A stretch of DNA of 64,000 nt from Brachyspira intermedia PWS/A (lineage in GTDB: Bacteria; Spirochaetota; Brachyspiria; Brachyspirales; Brachyspiraceae), in the NCBI RefSeq assembly GCF_000223215.1, contig NC_017243.1:620001-684000 (forward strand). Reading direction: 5' to 3'. The notes under the pieces were generated by a model. The model was given only the letters and a program-made list of their open reading frames with translations. It was not told where the DNA came from and made no database searches. Positions 54,700 through 63,938 of the stretch are shown piece after piece (within the stretch, counting starts at the first letter, position 1; each line of letters starts with the position of its first letter). A program made the translations under genes and the position numbers.

Positions 54700-54963
54700 T
54701 TATAAAAAATAATTAGCTGCAAATATTATTACAGCTAGAATAATGCTATATATTAAAGACATTTTTATTTTTATAGACTTAAGAAAATATATCACTAAAA
54801 ATAAAGCGAAAACTAATGTAGCAATGAAATAATATCTTTTTATACCTTCATTAATCACAATTAAGCTTATAGAAGCTACAAGATTGCTAATCATAATTAT
54901 TCTTGCTAGTATAAGCTGCATTGTTATAGCAAGTATATCGTCATTATCAGGTTCTTGATTCAT
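54700..54963 (-). CDS. Small membrane protein, three predicted TM helices
   Basis: An 87-residue protein with hydrophilic N-terminus (MNQEPDNDDILAITMQLILA) and three hydrophobic segments at about 15-38, 46-64 and 68-86. No known motif. It lies between ftsA and the DUF1877 gene on the same strand (61 and 40 bases). Confidence 0.6.
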   Translation of the reverse strand: MNQEPDNDDILAITMQLILARIIMISNLVASISLIVINEGIKRYYFIATLVFALFLVIYFLKSIKIKMSLIYSIILAVIIFAANYFL

Positions 54964-55024
54964 ATTTTAAAGCCTCGTATAATGACTCATTATTACATAT
55001 AAAGATATAAAAATCAATATTGTA

Positions 55025-56272
55025 TTATTTAAAAAACTCGGAGAAAGGATTTTTGAAATTGAATTTAAATCTTCCTTTTTCAGAAGTTTTTTTATGAGGT
55101 ATATTAACTTGAGTAGCCTCATCTAAACTCATCATAAGTATTCCAATAACAGCAGAATATGCAGGGTTATTTGCTATATCTCTTATGCCTTCAATTTTAT
55201 CAGGCACACCTATTCTAGCACTAATAGGAGCAGCACCTTTTACAGCTGTTTGATAAGCTTTAGCAAGTTCTACCAAACCAGGAAGTAATGCACCTCCTCC
55301 TGTAAATACCATTCCTGCAGAGAGCGAATCAATATATTTCATTCTATTTAATTCTTTTCCGCATAAGCTGAAAATTTCTTCTACTCTAGGCTGTATTATT
55401 TCAGTTAATACTCTTTTAGGTATAGTACGCATTTGTCCGCTTGCAGTAGGCACTTCAATGATTTCTTTTTCTCCTACCATATCTATAAATGCAAAACCAT
55501 GATCTCTTTTTAATTTTTCAGCAGAAGGTATTGTTATTCTTAAACCTTCGGCTATATCATTAGTTATATGCTGACTTCCTACAGGTATAACAGCAGTATG
55601 CCAAACTGATCCTTCCAAATATACCATAAGAGAAGTAGTAGAGTGTCCTATATCGAATACTACTACACCAAGTTCTTTTTCATCATCAGTAAGACAAGCT
55701 TCAGAACTTCCTCTTATATTAACTATAAAGTCTTTTCCAGAGAAACGCATTTTATTTAAAGTTTTTCTTAAATGCTCGCTTACATGTTTAAGACCTGTTA
55801 TGATATGCACTTTAGTTTCAAGTCTAGTTCCTGACATACCCACAGGATTTTTTATTTCATCTTGTCCGTCCAAAGAATATTCTTGTTCTATAGCTTCAAT
55901 GATTTCTCTGTCGGCAGGTATCAATATATTTTTTGCACTTTCTAAAACTCTTTCTATTTCAGCCGGAGTAACTTCTTTGTCTTTTGTATTAACACCTATT
56001 ACTCCTTTACTGTTTAAGCCTTTTATATGATCTCCGCCTATTGTTGCAATTATATCAGGAGCTTGTAATCCGGCCATATGTTCTGCTTCATTGATAGATT
56101 TTTCTATAGCATTAGCAGCGGCATCTATATTGATGATAACTCCTTTTTTGATGCCTTCACTTTCACTTTCGCCTATACCTATAACATCTAATTTGTCATT
56201 ATTAACACGGGCAATGACAGTTTTTATTGATGCACTTCCTACATCTAATCCTGCTAAGATTGGCTCTTTCAA
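55025..56272 (-). CDS. ftsA: Cell division protein FtsA
   Basis: A 415-residue actin-fold ATPase that tethers FtsZ to the membrane. Seen: phosphate-1 loop LAGLDVGSASIKTVIAR, the SHS2 region (KKGVIINIDAAANAIEKSIN), VVVFDIGHSTTSLMVYLE and GMVFTGGGALLPGLVELAKA. The C-terminal amphipathic helix (FKFNFKNPFSEFF) binds the membrane. The start is TTG (56270-56272), with AGGAG 6 bases upstream and no suitable ATG; this is the only start that fits the family. FtsZ is not next to it here. Confidence 0.94.
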   Translation of the reverse strand: MKEPILAGLDVGSASIKTVIARVNNDKLDVIGIGESESEGIKKGVIINIDAAANAIEKSINEAEHMAGLQAPDIIATIGGDHIKGLNSKGVIGVNTKDKEVTPAEIERVLESAKNILIPADREIIEAIEQEYSLDGQDEIKNPVGMSGTRLETKVHIITGLKHVSEHLRKTLNKMRFSGKDFIVNIRGSSEACLTDDEKELGVVVFDIGHSTTSLMVYLEGSVWHTAVIPVGSQHITNDIAEGLRITIPSAEKLKRDHGFAFIDMVGEKEIIEVPTASGQMRTIPKRVLTEIIQPRVEEIFSLCGKELNRMKYIDSLSAGMVFTGGGALLPGLVELAKAYQTAVKGAAPISARIGVPDKIEGIRDIANNPAYSAVIGILMMSLDEATQVNIPHKKTSEKGRFKFNFKNPFSEFFK

Positions 56273-56380
56273 GGTAAACTCCTAAATAATAATATTATGT
56301 TAATATTCTCGGTAAAAATAAAAGTATGATTAATGATTATTTTTTATGATAATTATTATGGTATTAATTAATATAATAAA

Positions 56381-56875
56381 TTATAAAATAACCCATTTAT
56401 TATTTTCATAAGACATTACAAATGTTTGTCTTGCCTTTGAAGTAGTATCTTCTACTCTGTCATAAACAGAAGAATCGGCATCTATATAAGCCTTTTGTCC
56501 TTCCAATTTTATATCATAAACTTTTTCTATTGTAGTTTCAAATTCAAAATCTAATGAAGGATCACTTTGTACATACTCATCAGCATTTCTTATATTTCTA
56601 CTTTTTCTTAAAACTTCTTTATAATTTGTAGAATAGAATTTCTCATAAGCTATTCTTACACTGTCCTGATTATAAGGCAAAGAATAAAATTCTTTTAAAG
56701 ATGATAATGCTAGATTTTTTAATTTATCTTCATCGTATTTTTTTACTTCAACATTTTCTTTAAAATCTTCATCGCTAAGAATTATTTCTACTCTTTTAAT
56801 AGTTTCTTTATCATCGTTATTATTACTGCATGATACTAATAGAGCAAATGATATTAATAAAATATATTTAAACAT
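56381..56875 (-). CDS. Small lipoprotein of unknown function
   Basis: A 164-residue protein with a lipoprotein signal: MFKYILLISFALLVSCSNNN (lipobox VSC, Cys16). The mature part is charged and includes a small alpha/beta domain with VYDIKLEGQKAYIDADSSVY and a C-terminal FVMSYENNKWVIL, reminiscent of NTF2-like or DUF4878 domains, but not certain. It starts 3 bases after the secreted protein upstream, so the two form an operon. Confidence 0.75.
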   Translation of the reverse strand: MFKYILLISFALLVSCSNNNDDKETIKRVEIILSDEDFKENVEVKKYDEDKLKNLALSSLKEFYSLPYNQDSVRIAYEKFYSTNYKEVLRKSRNIRNADEYVQSDPSLDFEFETTIEKVYDIKLEGQKAYIDADSSVYDRVEDTTSKARQTFVMSYENNKWVIL

Positions 56876-56878
56876 TTA

Positions 56879-57544
56879 TTAAAGTCCTTCCAATATAGAT
56901 TTTCTTGTATTTTGCGGAGGAGCAGCTTCTTTCTCTTTTATTCTAGTATCTGAAGTTGTTGTAACATTGTTCATATCTATATATTTTACAACGCTTGGTC
57001 TTTCTAATATTATTCTTATATCACCATTTTGCCAAGCTACTGTATTAGCATTCAAAAATGCACCTTTAGTATATTTGGCATTTAAAGCAGATAATAGTTC
57101 AAGGAAATCAACTTGATTAGGCTGAAAATTTATAGTGATAGAATATAGAGCATCATTTTTAAATATAAAATATCCGCTTTTATAAAATTTATTTTCTTCT
57201 AATGCTAAAAATGTAGCACTTTCTTCAGCATTCAAATCAACAGTACCAGTCATATACTGTTTAGGTAAAGTCATAGTATTATCGCTTAATATTGCATTTA
57301 TTGTATCTTGTCTTGTAGCACCTAAAGTAATATTTTTAAATCCTGTTATAGGAGTATCTATTACTGCAGGCTGTCTTCCCATTATAGCATCATTAGTTAT
57401 ATATTCATTATTATTTTGATTATTTTCTTCTGTTTGCGTATTATTATTGTTATTATTTGGCGGAATATAAATATCATTTGTAGCATATTGAGAGAATAAA
57501 GTACATCCAAATAAAAATATCAAAATAAATATATATTTTTTCAT
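56879..57544 (-). CDS. Secreted protein of unknown function
   Basis: A 221-residue protein. The signal peptide ends LFGCTLFSQYA; a Cys at residue 14 is too close to hydrophobic core residues to be a sure lipobox. A Asn/Gln/Pro-rich linker (about 25-50) is followed by a domain with FKNITLGATRQDTINAIL, FIFKNDALYSITINFQPNQV and GDIRIILERPSVVKYID. The pattern resembles small secreted spirochaete domains near FtsA, but no family is certain. Cotranscribed with the lipoprotein downstream. Confidence 0.7.
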   Translation of the reverse strand: MKKYIFILIFLFGCTLFSQYATNDIYIPPNNNNNNTQTEENNQNNNEYITNDAIMGRQPAVIDTPITGFKNITLGATRQDTINAILSDNTMTLPKQYMTGTVDLNAEESATFLALEENKFYKSGYFIFKNDALYSITINFQPNQVDFLELLSALNAKYTKGAFLNANTVAWQNGDIRIILERPSVVKYIDMNNVTTTSDTRIKEKEAAPPQNTRKSILEGL

Positions 57545-57769
57545 TTTTTATCCCAAATTTTTTTATTTTATTTTTAAAAAACCTTGTAAATACAATCTTG
57601 TTATATAGTATCGGTTATATTTTATTTCAAAATAGTAAATTTATTTTGCTGCTTTTTAATATTATGCTTGCAAATTATATGATTTAGCTTTATTTATTTA
57701 ATTAAAAAAATTTGAAAAAATTATGAAATATATTATATTTTAGATATGAAAGGGTTTTAGGGAATAATT

Positions 57770-58444
57770 ATGGATAAATATAATAGAGTTACAATAGTGT
57801 GCGGTCATTATGGAGTCGGGAAAACTACTTTTTCTATTAACTATAGTATGTATATTAGAAACTACACATCTAAAGATATTTATATTGCAGATTTAGATGT
57901 TGTAAACCCTTATTTCAGATCCAGAGAGCATTCCTCGTATTTAGAAGAAAAAAACATAAAAGTCATAGGAAGCTACCTTCCTCAGTCAGGTGCGGATATA
58001 CCAGCAGTTTCAGCTGAAGTATATTCTATCTTTGAAAGAAAAGAGATTATAGGTATAATTGATATGGGAGGAAATTCTGCTGGAAGTTTATCATTTGCAT
58101 CTTTTCGTAATAATGTTGATATTGACGAAACAGATGTTTTTTTTGTATTTAATGCTAACAGAAAAGAAAACTCTACTTTTGAATTAGCATTAGGGCATTT
58201 AATTGATATAGAGGCAGTTCTTGGTTTAAAAGTTACTGGTATAATAAATAATACTCATTTAATGAATGATACTTCTCTTGATGATATAGAAAAAGGTGAA
58301 ATTATAGCGTATAATTTATCTAAAGAGAAAAATATTCCGATAAAATATACTTGTGTCGATAGGAAATTTTATCAGAATAATTCTAAAATATTGACTAAAT
58401 ATGATTTATTTGTAATTGATTATGATATAAAAAATAAAATATAG
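57770..58444 (+). CDS. P-loop ATPase of the MinD/ParA-like group
   Basis: A 224-residue protein. Walker A is VCGHYGVGKTTFSINYS (residues about 10-26), of the deviant MinD/ParA shape but with HYGVGKT rather than the KGGxGKT consensus. The Walker B-like DMGGNSAG is at about residue 98. DLDVVNPYFRSREHSSYLEE and NANRKENSTFELALG follow. The function is unknown; relatives lie near redox and cobalamin genes in other bacteria. It is followed by an unrecognised gene and waaF on the same strand. Confidence 0.85.
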   Translation: MDKYNRVTIVCGHYGVGKTTFSINYSMYIRNYTSKDIYIADLDVVNPYFRSREHSSYLEEKNIKVIGSYLPQSGADIPAVSAEVYSIFERKEIIGIIDMGGNSAGSLSFASFRNNVDIDETDVFFVFNANRKENSTFELALGHLIDIEAVLGLKVTGIINNTHLMNDTSLDDIEKGEIIAYNLSKEKNIPIKYTCVDRKFYQNNSKILTKYDLFVIDYDIKNKI

Positions 58445-58464
58445 GAATATTATATAGTTTATTT

Positions 58465-59229
58465 ATGGATTATAGTAATGTCAGATTATATGAGATAGCT
58501 TCTATGTTATCGCCTAGTGTATATGAAACTATATTTTATAGTCAGTATCAAGGACGTTCAGATAAAGATGCCATCATTTTAGATGATGAGACATTTGAAA
58601 GATGTCATGTATCTGATAATGTTTATAAAAATTTCCTATTTGCTAATGCTATGAGACTTGGAAAGAGTATAGATTATATAGGTCTTAATCAGATGCATAG
58701 CTCTATAATAGAAGATATGAGAATAACTGAAAATGATGTATCTATGAAATTAAATGACATAGCTTTAACTAATTTGGCAGATACTTTAATAGATATAAAA
58801 TCTATGGATGTAAAATTAGAGCCTTTCTATATTAATTTAATATTTAAAGGTATAAATTATTATTCTAATAACTATATAGATGAAAATGAAAAATTAATAC
58901 CTACTGATGAAAGTCCTATAAATTCTATGTATTGCCAAGATCAATTATCCTTTGTTAATGATAAACATATAGATATGGTTATTTCAACACAATATAACAA
59001 TACTAATAAATTAAAGTATATGATAATAAATTGTAACCATATTGAAGTTATTGAATCTGCAAAAGATGTTTGGAAAAATATATTTAAAAATGACTTTTCT
59101 ATGCTTTATGAATATTTTCAAAATATTAGAAAGTCTAGTAATTTTATAATTGAAGGAACTATTTATAAAAGTATAATATCAGGCTATGAGAAGTTTATGG
59201 ACGACTTTATTGATTTAGATGATTTTTAA
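58465..59229 (+). CDS. Protein of unknown function
   Basis: A 254-residue soluble protein without signal or TM segment. It is acidic with regular helices and strands (MDYSNVRLYEIASMLSPSVY, LEPFYINLIFKGINYYSNNY). I see no known motif. It lies 20 bases after the P-loop ATPase and about 30 bases before waaF. The three may be cotranscribed. Confidence 0.65.
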   Translation: MDYSNVRLYEIASMLSPSVYETIFYSQYQGRSDKDAIILDDETFERCHVSDNVYKNFLFANAMRLGKSIDYIGLNQMHSSIIEDMRITENDVSMKLNDIALTNLADTLIDIKSMDVKLEPFYINLIFKGINYYSNNYIDENEKLIPTDESPINSMYCQDQLSFVNDKHIDMVISTQYNNTNKLKYMIINCNHIEVIESAKDVWKNIFKNDFSMLYEYFQNIRKSSNFIIEGTIYKSIISGYEKFMDDFIDLDDF

Positions 59230-59258
59230 TTATATTTTTATAATTGTATTAGGTGTTT

Positions 59259-60239
59259 ATGAAAGATATTAAAAATTTACTTATACATTCTCCTAATTGG
59301 CTTGGAGATATCATTATGTCTATGCCGGCGATTCATTTGATAAAACAAAGATATAAAGACATAAAGATTACTGTAATGGCAAAAAAATCTATGTTGGGTA
59401 TTTTTGCTGCTACTGATTTAATTGATGATTATTTAGAATTGAAAAATTTTCCAAAATTAAGAAAATATAATTTTGATGCTGTTTTGATTTTGCCTAATTC
59501 ATTTGAAAGTGCTTTTAGAGTATTTGGACATGGAATAAAAACTCGTATAGGTTATAAAGCTGATTATAGAGATTTTATGCTTACAAAAGCTGTTGATAGA
59601 AAAGAGGTAAGATGGATACATACTTCTGATTATTATGTTAATTTACTTAAGTCTATTGGAATCAATAAAAAAAGACCTCGTATTAAGTTAAAAATAAAAG
59701 AAGATATATTAAATAAAGCAAAGGATTATTTAAAAACTGTAAATCCTAAAAATAAAAAAATATTTGCTTATGGAATAGGTGCGACTAATAGTATTGGAAA
59801 AATTTGGAGAGAAGAATATTTTGCAGAAGTTGCTAATTATTTGTCAAATAAGTATGATGCTTTAACTTTATTTATTACTACACCTAATGAAAAAGAGATA
59901 TCCGATAAAATATCAGCAATGCTTTTAAAAGATCCTATAATACCTTATATGTCTTTAGATATGATAGCTGCCATATTGAGCTTATGTGATGGTTTTATAG
60001 GTAATGATTCCGGAGCTATGCATGTAGCTTCTATAGTTGGAATACCTACTTTGGCATTATATTTTGCTACACCAGCATATCAAAATTCTCCTATAGGGAT
60101 TAAAAGCAAGATAATAGAAAAAAAGCCTGATAATCCCGCATGTATATGTGGAGGCAAAAAATGTAAATTAGAAACTTTTGAATGCCGTGAAATAATAAAA
60201 CCTCAAGAAGTAATAAAGAAATTTGAGTCGATGATTTAA
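59259..60239 (+). CDS. waaF: Lipopolysaccharide heptosyltransferase (GT9)
   Basis: A 326-residue glycosyltransferase of family 9, the WaaF/WaaC group that adds heptose to the lipopolysaccharide core. Signatures are LLIHSPNWLGDIIMSMPAIH at the N-terminus, YGIGATNSIGKIWREEYFAE and LCDGFIGNDSGAMHVASIVG (the donor-binding acidic/GDSG motif). The C-terminal CICGGKKC and CREI Cys pattern is typical. ATG at 59259 is preferred over the GTG at 59253 (AGG upstream). It links with the LpxC fusion at 46 kb: this organism makes a lipid-A-anchored oligosaccharide. Confidence 0.9.
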   Translation: MKDIKNLLIHSPNWLGDIIMSMPAIHLIKQRYKDIKITVMAKKSMLGIFAATDLIDDYLELKNFPKLRKYNFDAVLILPNSFESAFRVFGHGIKTRIGYKADYRDFMLTKAVDRKEVRWIHTSDYYVNLLKSIGINKKRPRIKLKIKEDILNKAKDYLKTVNPKNKKIFAYGIGATNSIGKIWREEYFAEVANYLSNKYDALTLFITTPNEKEISDKISAMLLKDPIIPYMSLDMIAAILSLCDGFIGNDSGAMHVASIVGIPTLALYFATPAYQNSPIGIKSKIIEKKPDNPACICGGKKCKLETFECREIIKPQEVIKKFESMI

Positions 60240-60246
60240 TATTGTA

Positions 60247-61256
60247 TCATCTAATATGAAATTTACTTCTATTCTGTTTGCCATTTATTAAAGTATTTTT
60301 TATCCAAGAGCTATTGTCATTCATAGGTATCCATCTTCTTTCTTCAACCCTATAATGCCAATCTTTATCCTCTTGATAATATATTTGTATTCCGCTTCCC
60401 TCATGTATATTTAATATTTCATTATCATGGTAGTTTATTTCATCATAATCGGTACATGATTTCTGTCCCATTTCTGAATAATATTCATTTAATGACATTA
60501 AAGATTCATTTAATTTATCATCCATTTCTTTTACATTAAGCCCTAATTTTTTAGCCTCTCTTATAGTGATAGGGTAGTTATGTGAAGGATAAGCTGAATT
60601 AAGAGAATTTGATATTTCATCTATTAGTTTTTGATCTTTCATATGATAAGATAAAATATCTTTACATAGCTTTATTGATAGGCTTGAAGCTCTGTCAACA
60701 GCCCCTAAAACTAATGGGTGTATATATTTGTATATATGTTCATAAGGGTTATTGTCATTGTTATTTGACTGCTCTTTCCATAGCTTTATAACTCTTGCTA
60801 ATTCGTCCTGACTAACATATACAAGGCTATTATCTTTATTTACAGGAGATAATTCATGCTGAAGTGATGTATCTACGGCTGTTATAAAAGCTAAAGGTCC
60901 CATTTGTATTTCATCAGCTCCTAAACATAACATAGTAGCAGCACTTGCCGCTTCTAATGGAAGTAATGCTATAACTTTTTTGCAAGACTGTCTAAGCAGA
61001 TGCACTATTCTTAAAGAGGCCTGTCCGCTTCCTCCTGAACTCTTTATAAAAAAGTATATTTTATCGCATTTTCCTATATGTTTAAGAATATCAGAAAGCA
61101 CAATTACATCATTTTGACATACACTTCCTCCGTTAGAATTCCAATATGCAAGTAAAGGGGCATCTAATTGTTTTTTATTTTATTAATAATTTCCTGAGTT
61201 TTAGAAAATAATATAGGCGGTTTTATAGTTTTAGTTTGTGATTTCTTGTCAGCCAT
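60247..61256 (-). pseudogene. ClpP/crotonase-fold serine protease (SDH proteinase family), one-base frameshift near the start
   Basis: The start ATG at 61256 (AGAGG 8 bases upstream) gives MADKKSQTKTIKPPILFSKT and stops after 30 residues. From the next frame the protein continues QLDAPLLAYWNSNGGSVCQN into a long frame ending at 60247. The frameshift is in an A6 run (T6 on the plus strand, 61171-61176) and one extra A fixes it. In frame it reads ATA AAA AAC, the classic A AAA AAC slippery heptamer. The downstream part has the ClpP-like core: KIYFFIKSSGGSGQASL and LLPLEAASAATMLCLGADEI (nucleophile Ser). The restored protein is about 336 residues. A WWE-like C-terminus (DWHYRVEERRWIPM) follows. 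Confidence 0.8.
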
Positions 61257-61360
61257 AGTATAAACCTCTTTTTTAATTTACATAATTACATTTTTTTACT
61301 AGATTCTACATTAATAACAGATAATGTCAAATAATGAATTATTTTTTTGATTAAATTTGC

Positions 61361-61389
61361 TTGACAAATTAAGAAATTTAGTGTATAAA
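61361..61389 (+). promoter_or_regulatory. Strong sigma-70 promoter of flaA
   Basis: TTGACA (61361-61366), 17 bases, TATAAA (61384-61389), about 48 bases before the flaA ATG, with AAGGAG (61420-61425) 11 bases before ATG. This is the best promoter match in the window. Confidence 0.75.
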
Positions 61390-61436
61390 AGTTGTATTAT
61401 TATGCTTATTAATTAGTACAAGGAGTGCAATAAATT

Positions 61437-62399
61437 ATGAAAAAGTTATTCGTAGTATTAACTTCCATTTTTATCGCTGCATCTGCTTACGGTTTAACAA
61501 ACTCAACTTTGATTGATTTTGCTTTAACAGGTAATGCTGATAACTTACAAGCTGGAGAAGGTGATACAAATGAAGTAGTTCCAGTTGCAGAAAATCTTTA
61601 TAATGATAACTGGGTAGTATGGTTGAATGAATCTGCTAGATTAACAGAGAATCGCAGAAATTCTTATGTTACTAACGTAGACAGTAAAGGTAACAATGGT
61701 GCTTGGGAAGCAGGAAAAGTTCTTGGTATAAGAGTACATTTCCCATTAGCAGCTTGGAACAGTTATGCTTTAGTAAAACCAGTATTTGAACTTGAAATGT
61801 ATGGCGGTGCTGATGGCACTAAATATACAGAAGGTAAAGGTGTTATACATAACGTTGGCGAAATTAAATCTATTAGTTCTTGGGTTTATGGCCGCAACTA
61901 TTTAGTTAGCTACTTTGTAAACTTACAAAATGAATTTGGCGCTTTAAAATCTTATCCAATGGGTACTGTTTACTTCAATGGTTGGAGACAAGTAAGATGG
62001 GAAAATAGAGAATACTTACCTAATGTTCGCGATAGAGTATTAGTAAGAGAACCTCTTTATCCTAGAATGATCCCTTCTGTTAAATTAGATTCTTTAGGTT
62101 TCTATAGAACTAAAGATACTAAAGGTGGAGATTTCATCACTTACGTTAAAGACGTAACAATTGAGTACGATGTAGTAGTTGTTGATTTCGAAGAAGATAT
62201 CGATGATGAAGCTACTTGGCAGTTATTAAAAACAGAAAACGATAGAAAACAAGCTATCGAAGCTGCTAGAATACGTGAGCAAGCTGAATTAAGAGATCTT
62301 GAACAAAGACGTATAGGTGACGGTGCTGCTGCTGATCAGGGTACTACTACTGATACAGGTGCTGCTGACACTGGTGCTGCTCAAGAACAAGCTCAATAA
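61437..62399 (+). CDS. flaA: Flagellar filament outer layer (sheath) protein FlaA
   Basis: A 320-residue periplasmic flagellar sheath protein. The signal peptide is [19 protein letters not shown]. The family motifs include [60 protein letters not shown] and [20 protein letters not shown]. It closely matches, from memory, FlaA of Brachyspira hyodysenteriae, which coats the FlaB core of periplasmic flagella. The C-terminal ~60 residues are charged and Ala/Thr/Gln-rich. It has a strong promoter and its own terminator, fitting a very abundant protein. Confidence 0.97.
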   Translation: MKKLFVVLTSIFIAASAYGLTNSTLIDFALTGNADNLQAGEGDTNEVVPVAENLYNDNWVVWLNESARLTENRRNSYVTNVDSKGNNGAWEAGKVLGIRVHFPLAAWNSYALVKPVFELEMYGGADGTKYTEGKGVIHNVGEIKSISSWVYGRNYLVSYFVNLQNEFGALKSYPMGTVYFNGWRQVRWENREYLPNVRDRVLVREPLYPRMIPSVKLDSLGFYRTKDTKGGDFITYVKDVTIEYDVVVVDFEEDIDDEATWQLLKTENDRKQAIEAARIREQAELRDLEQRRIGDGAAADQGTTTDTGAADTGAAQEQAQ

Positions 62400-62437
62400 T
62401 TAAATTAGTTTGGAAATAAAAGACTAATTAATAGATT

Positions 62438-62469
62438 AAGGGGAAACTTTAATAGTTTCCCCTTTTTTA
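62438..62469 (+). terminator. Rho-independent terminator of flaA
   Basis: AAGGGGAAACT (62438-62448) pairs with AGTTTCCCCTT (62454-62464), loop TTAAT, followed by TTTT. Confidence 0.9.
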
Positions 62470-62527
62470 TTGTATTTTTTTCTATTTTACAATATAATTT
62501 GTATAAATTATATTTAAGGAGTTATTT

Positions 62528-63091
62528 ATGAGAGTAATGAAACAACCTCTAATCAATAAAGATGATACTTTATATATATGTATAGATGAGCAGGGTAAAT
62601 TAACAACTGCTGTTTATGATGCAGAATCTGTTATCAAAAATACTAATATGCTTTTTAGAGTTGCTGATATGCACAATATACCTGTTCTAGTTACAGAGCA
62701 ATATCCTAAAGGTCTTGGTCATACTGATGAAAGAATAAAGTTTCCTAAAAATTGCAAACTATTTGCTAAAGAATATTTCAGCATATTTGGAGCAGAAGAT
62801 TTTGTAGAAGAGTTTAATAAAATCAATAAAAAGAATATAGTTATTTTTGGTATAGAAACTCATGTATGCGTATATTATAGTGTTGTGCATTTGCTTGAAA
62901 ATGGTTATAATGTGTATGTAGTTGCTGATGCTTGTACTTCTAGAACAAAAGAAAATAAAGAAATAGCTTTGGAACAAATGAGAAAACTTGGTGCAAATAT
63001 TGTAAATACTGAAATGGTAATATTCGGTCATATAGAACATTGCAAAGTTCCTTGTTTTAAAGATGTTAGCAAATTATTAAAAGATAATTAA
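62528..63091 (+). CDS. Isochorismatase-family hydrolase
   Basis: A 187-residue cysteine hydrolase of the isochorismatase/nicotinamidase fold. The active-site set is Asp in CIDEQGKL, Lys in YPKGLGHTD and Cys in GIETHVCVYYSV. The last contains the cis-peptide motif of the family. Substrate is not determined (nicotinamidase, N-carbamoylsarcosine amidase-like or other). GGAG lies about 8 bases before ATG. It is followed after 21 bases by tpiA, and cotranscription is likely but functional linkage is not obvious. Confidence 0.9.
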   Translation: MRVMKQPLINKDDTLYICIDEQGKLTTAVYDAESVIKNTNMLFRVADMHNIPVLVTEQYPKGLGHTDERIKFPKNCKLFAKEYFSIFGAEDFVEEFNKINKKNIVIFGIETHVCVYYSVVHLLENGYNVYVVADACTSRTKENKEIALEQMRKLGANIVNTEMVIFGHIEHCKVPCFKDVSKLLKDN

Positions 63092-63112
63092 TATAAATTT
63101 AGGAGAAATAAA

Positions 63113-63874
63113 ATGGCTAGAAAAAAACTTATAGCAGGTAATTGGAAAATGAATAATTCCAATAAAGAGGCCTTAGAATTAGTTAATAGTTTGAAAGGTT
63201 TAGTTAAAGATGTTAAAGACAGAGATATTATGATAGCTCCTACATTTACTTGTTTAAGTGATGTTCATAATGCTATTAAAGGAACTAATATCAAATTAGG
63301 TGCTCAGAATTTATACTTTGAGGAAAAAGGTGCTTTTACAGGACAGATTTCTGCTGATATGCTTTTAGCTGTAGGATGTGAGTATGTTATTATAGGACAC
63401 TCTGAATGCCGTGATATATTCGGTGAGAAAGATGAACTTATTAATAAAAAGGTAAAAAGAGCTTTAGATAAAAATCTTATTCCTGTTTTATGTGTAGGAG
63501 AACATTTAGAAGAAAGAGAAAAAGGAATAACTTCTGACATAGTAAGTAATCAAACTAAAGAAGCATTCAAAGGTTTGAGTGAAGCTGAAGCTAAAAAAGT
63601 TGTTATAGCTTATGAACCTGTTTGGGCTATTGGTACAGGAAAAACTGCTACTCCTCAAGATGCTGATGATGTACATAAAACTATTAGAGAAACTTTAAAA
63701 TCTCTTTATAATGAATCTGTTGCTGAAGGTATGATTATACTTTACGGCGGAAGTGTTAATGAAAAAAATGCTGATGATTTACTTAATATGCCTAATATAG
63801 ATGGTGCTTTAGTTGGTGGTGCTTCATTAGTTGCTGATAAATTTGCTAGAATAGTTAATTATGTAGCTAAGTAA
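63113..63874 (+). CDS. tpiA: Triosephosphate isomerase
   Basis: A 253-residue TIM-barrel enzyme of glycolysis that interconverts DHAP and glyceraldehyde-3-phosphate. Catalytic residues are Lys in AGNWKMN, His in VIIGHSECR and Glu in AYEPVWAIGTGK (flexible loop 6 follows). The C-terminal phosphate-binding GGSVNEKNADDLL and GALVGGASL are present. AGGAGAAATAAA precedes ATG. Length is normal. Confidence 0.97.
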   Translation: MARKKLIAGNWKMNNSNKEALELVNSLKGLVKDVKDRDIMIAPTFTCLSDVHNAIKGTNIKLGAQNLYFEEKGAFTGQISADMLLAVGCEYVIIGHSECRDIFGEKDELINKKVKRALDKNLIPVLCVGEHLEEREKGITSDIVSNQTKEAFKGLSEAEAKKVVIAYEPVWAIGTGKTATPQDADDVHKTIRETLKSLYNESVAEGMIILYGGSVNEKNADDLLNMPNIDGALVGGASLVADKFARIVNYVAK

Positions 63875-63897
63875 ATTTAATTATTATATTGTATTTT

Positions 63898-63938
63898 AGG
63901 GGCAATGCTTTATTAGTATTGCCCTTGTTTTATTTTTT
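63898..63938 (+). terminator. Rho-independent terminator of tpiA
   Basis: GGGCAATGCT (63900-63909) pairs with AGTATTGCCC (63915-63924, one G-U), followed by a T-rich tract. It follows the tpiA stop; the remaining bases to 64000 show no gene. Confidence 0.85.

Noticed and set aside
61102-61256. Separate 30-residue peptide gene upstream of the protease
   Set aside because: Its frame joins the protease frame with one extra A at an A6 run, so it is treated as the start of the same gene.
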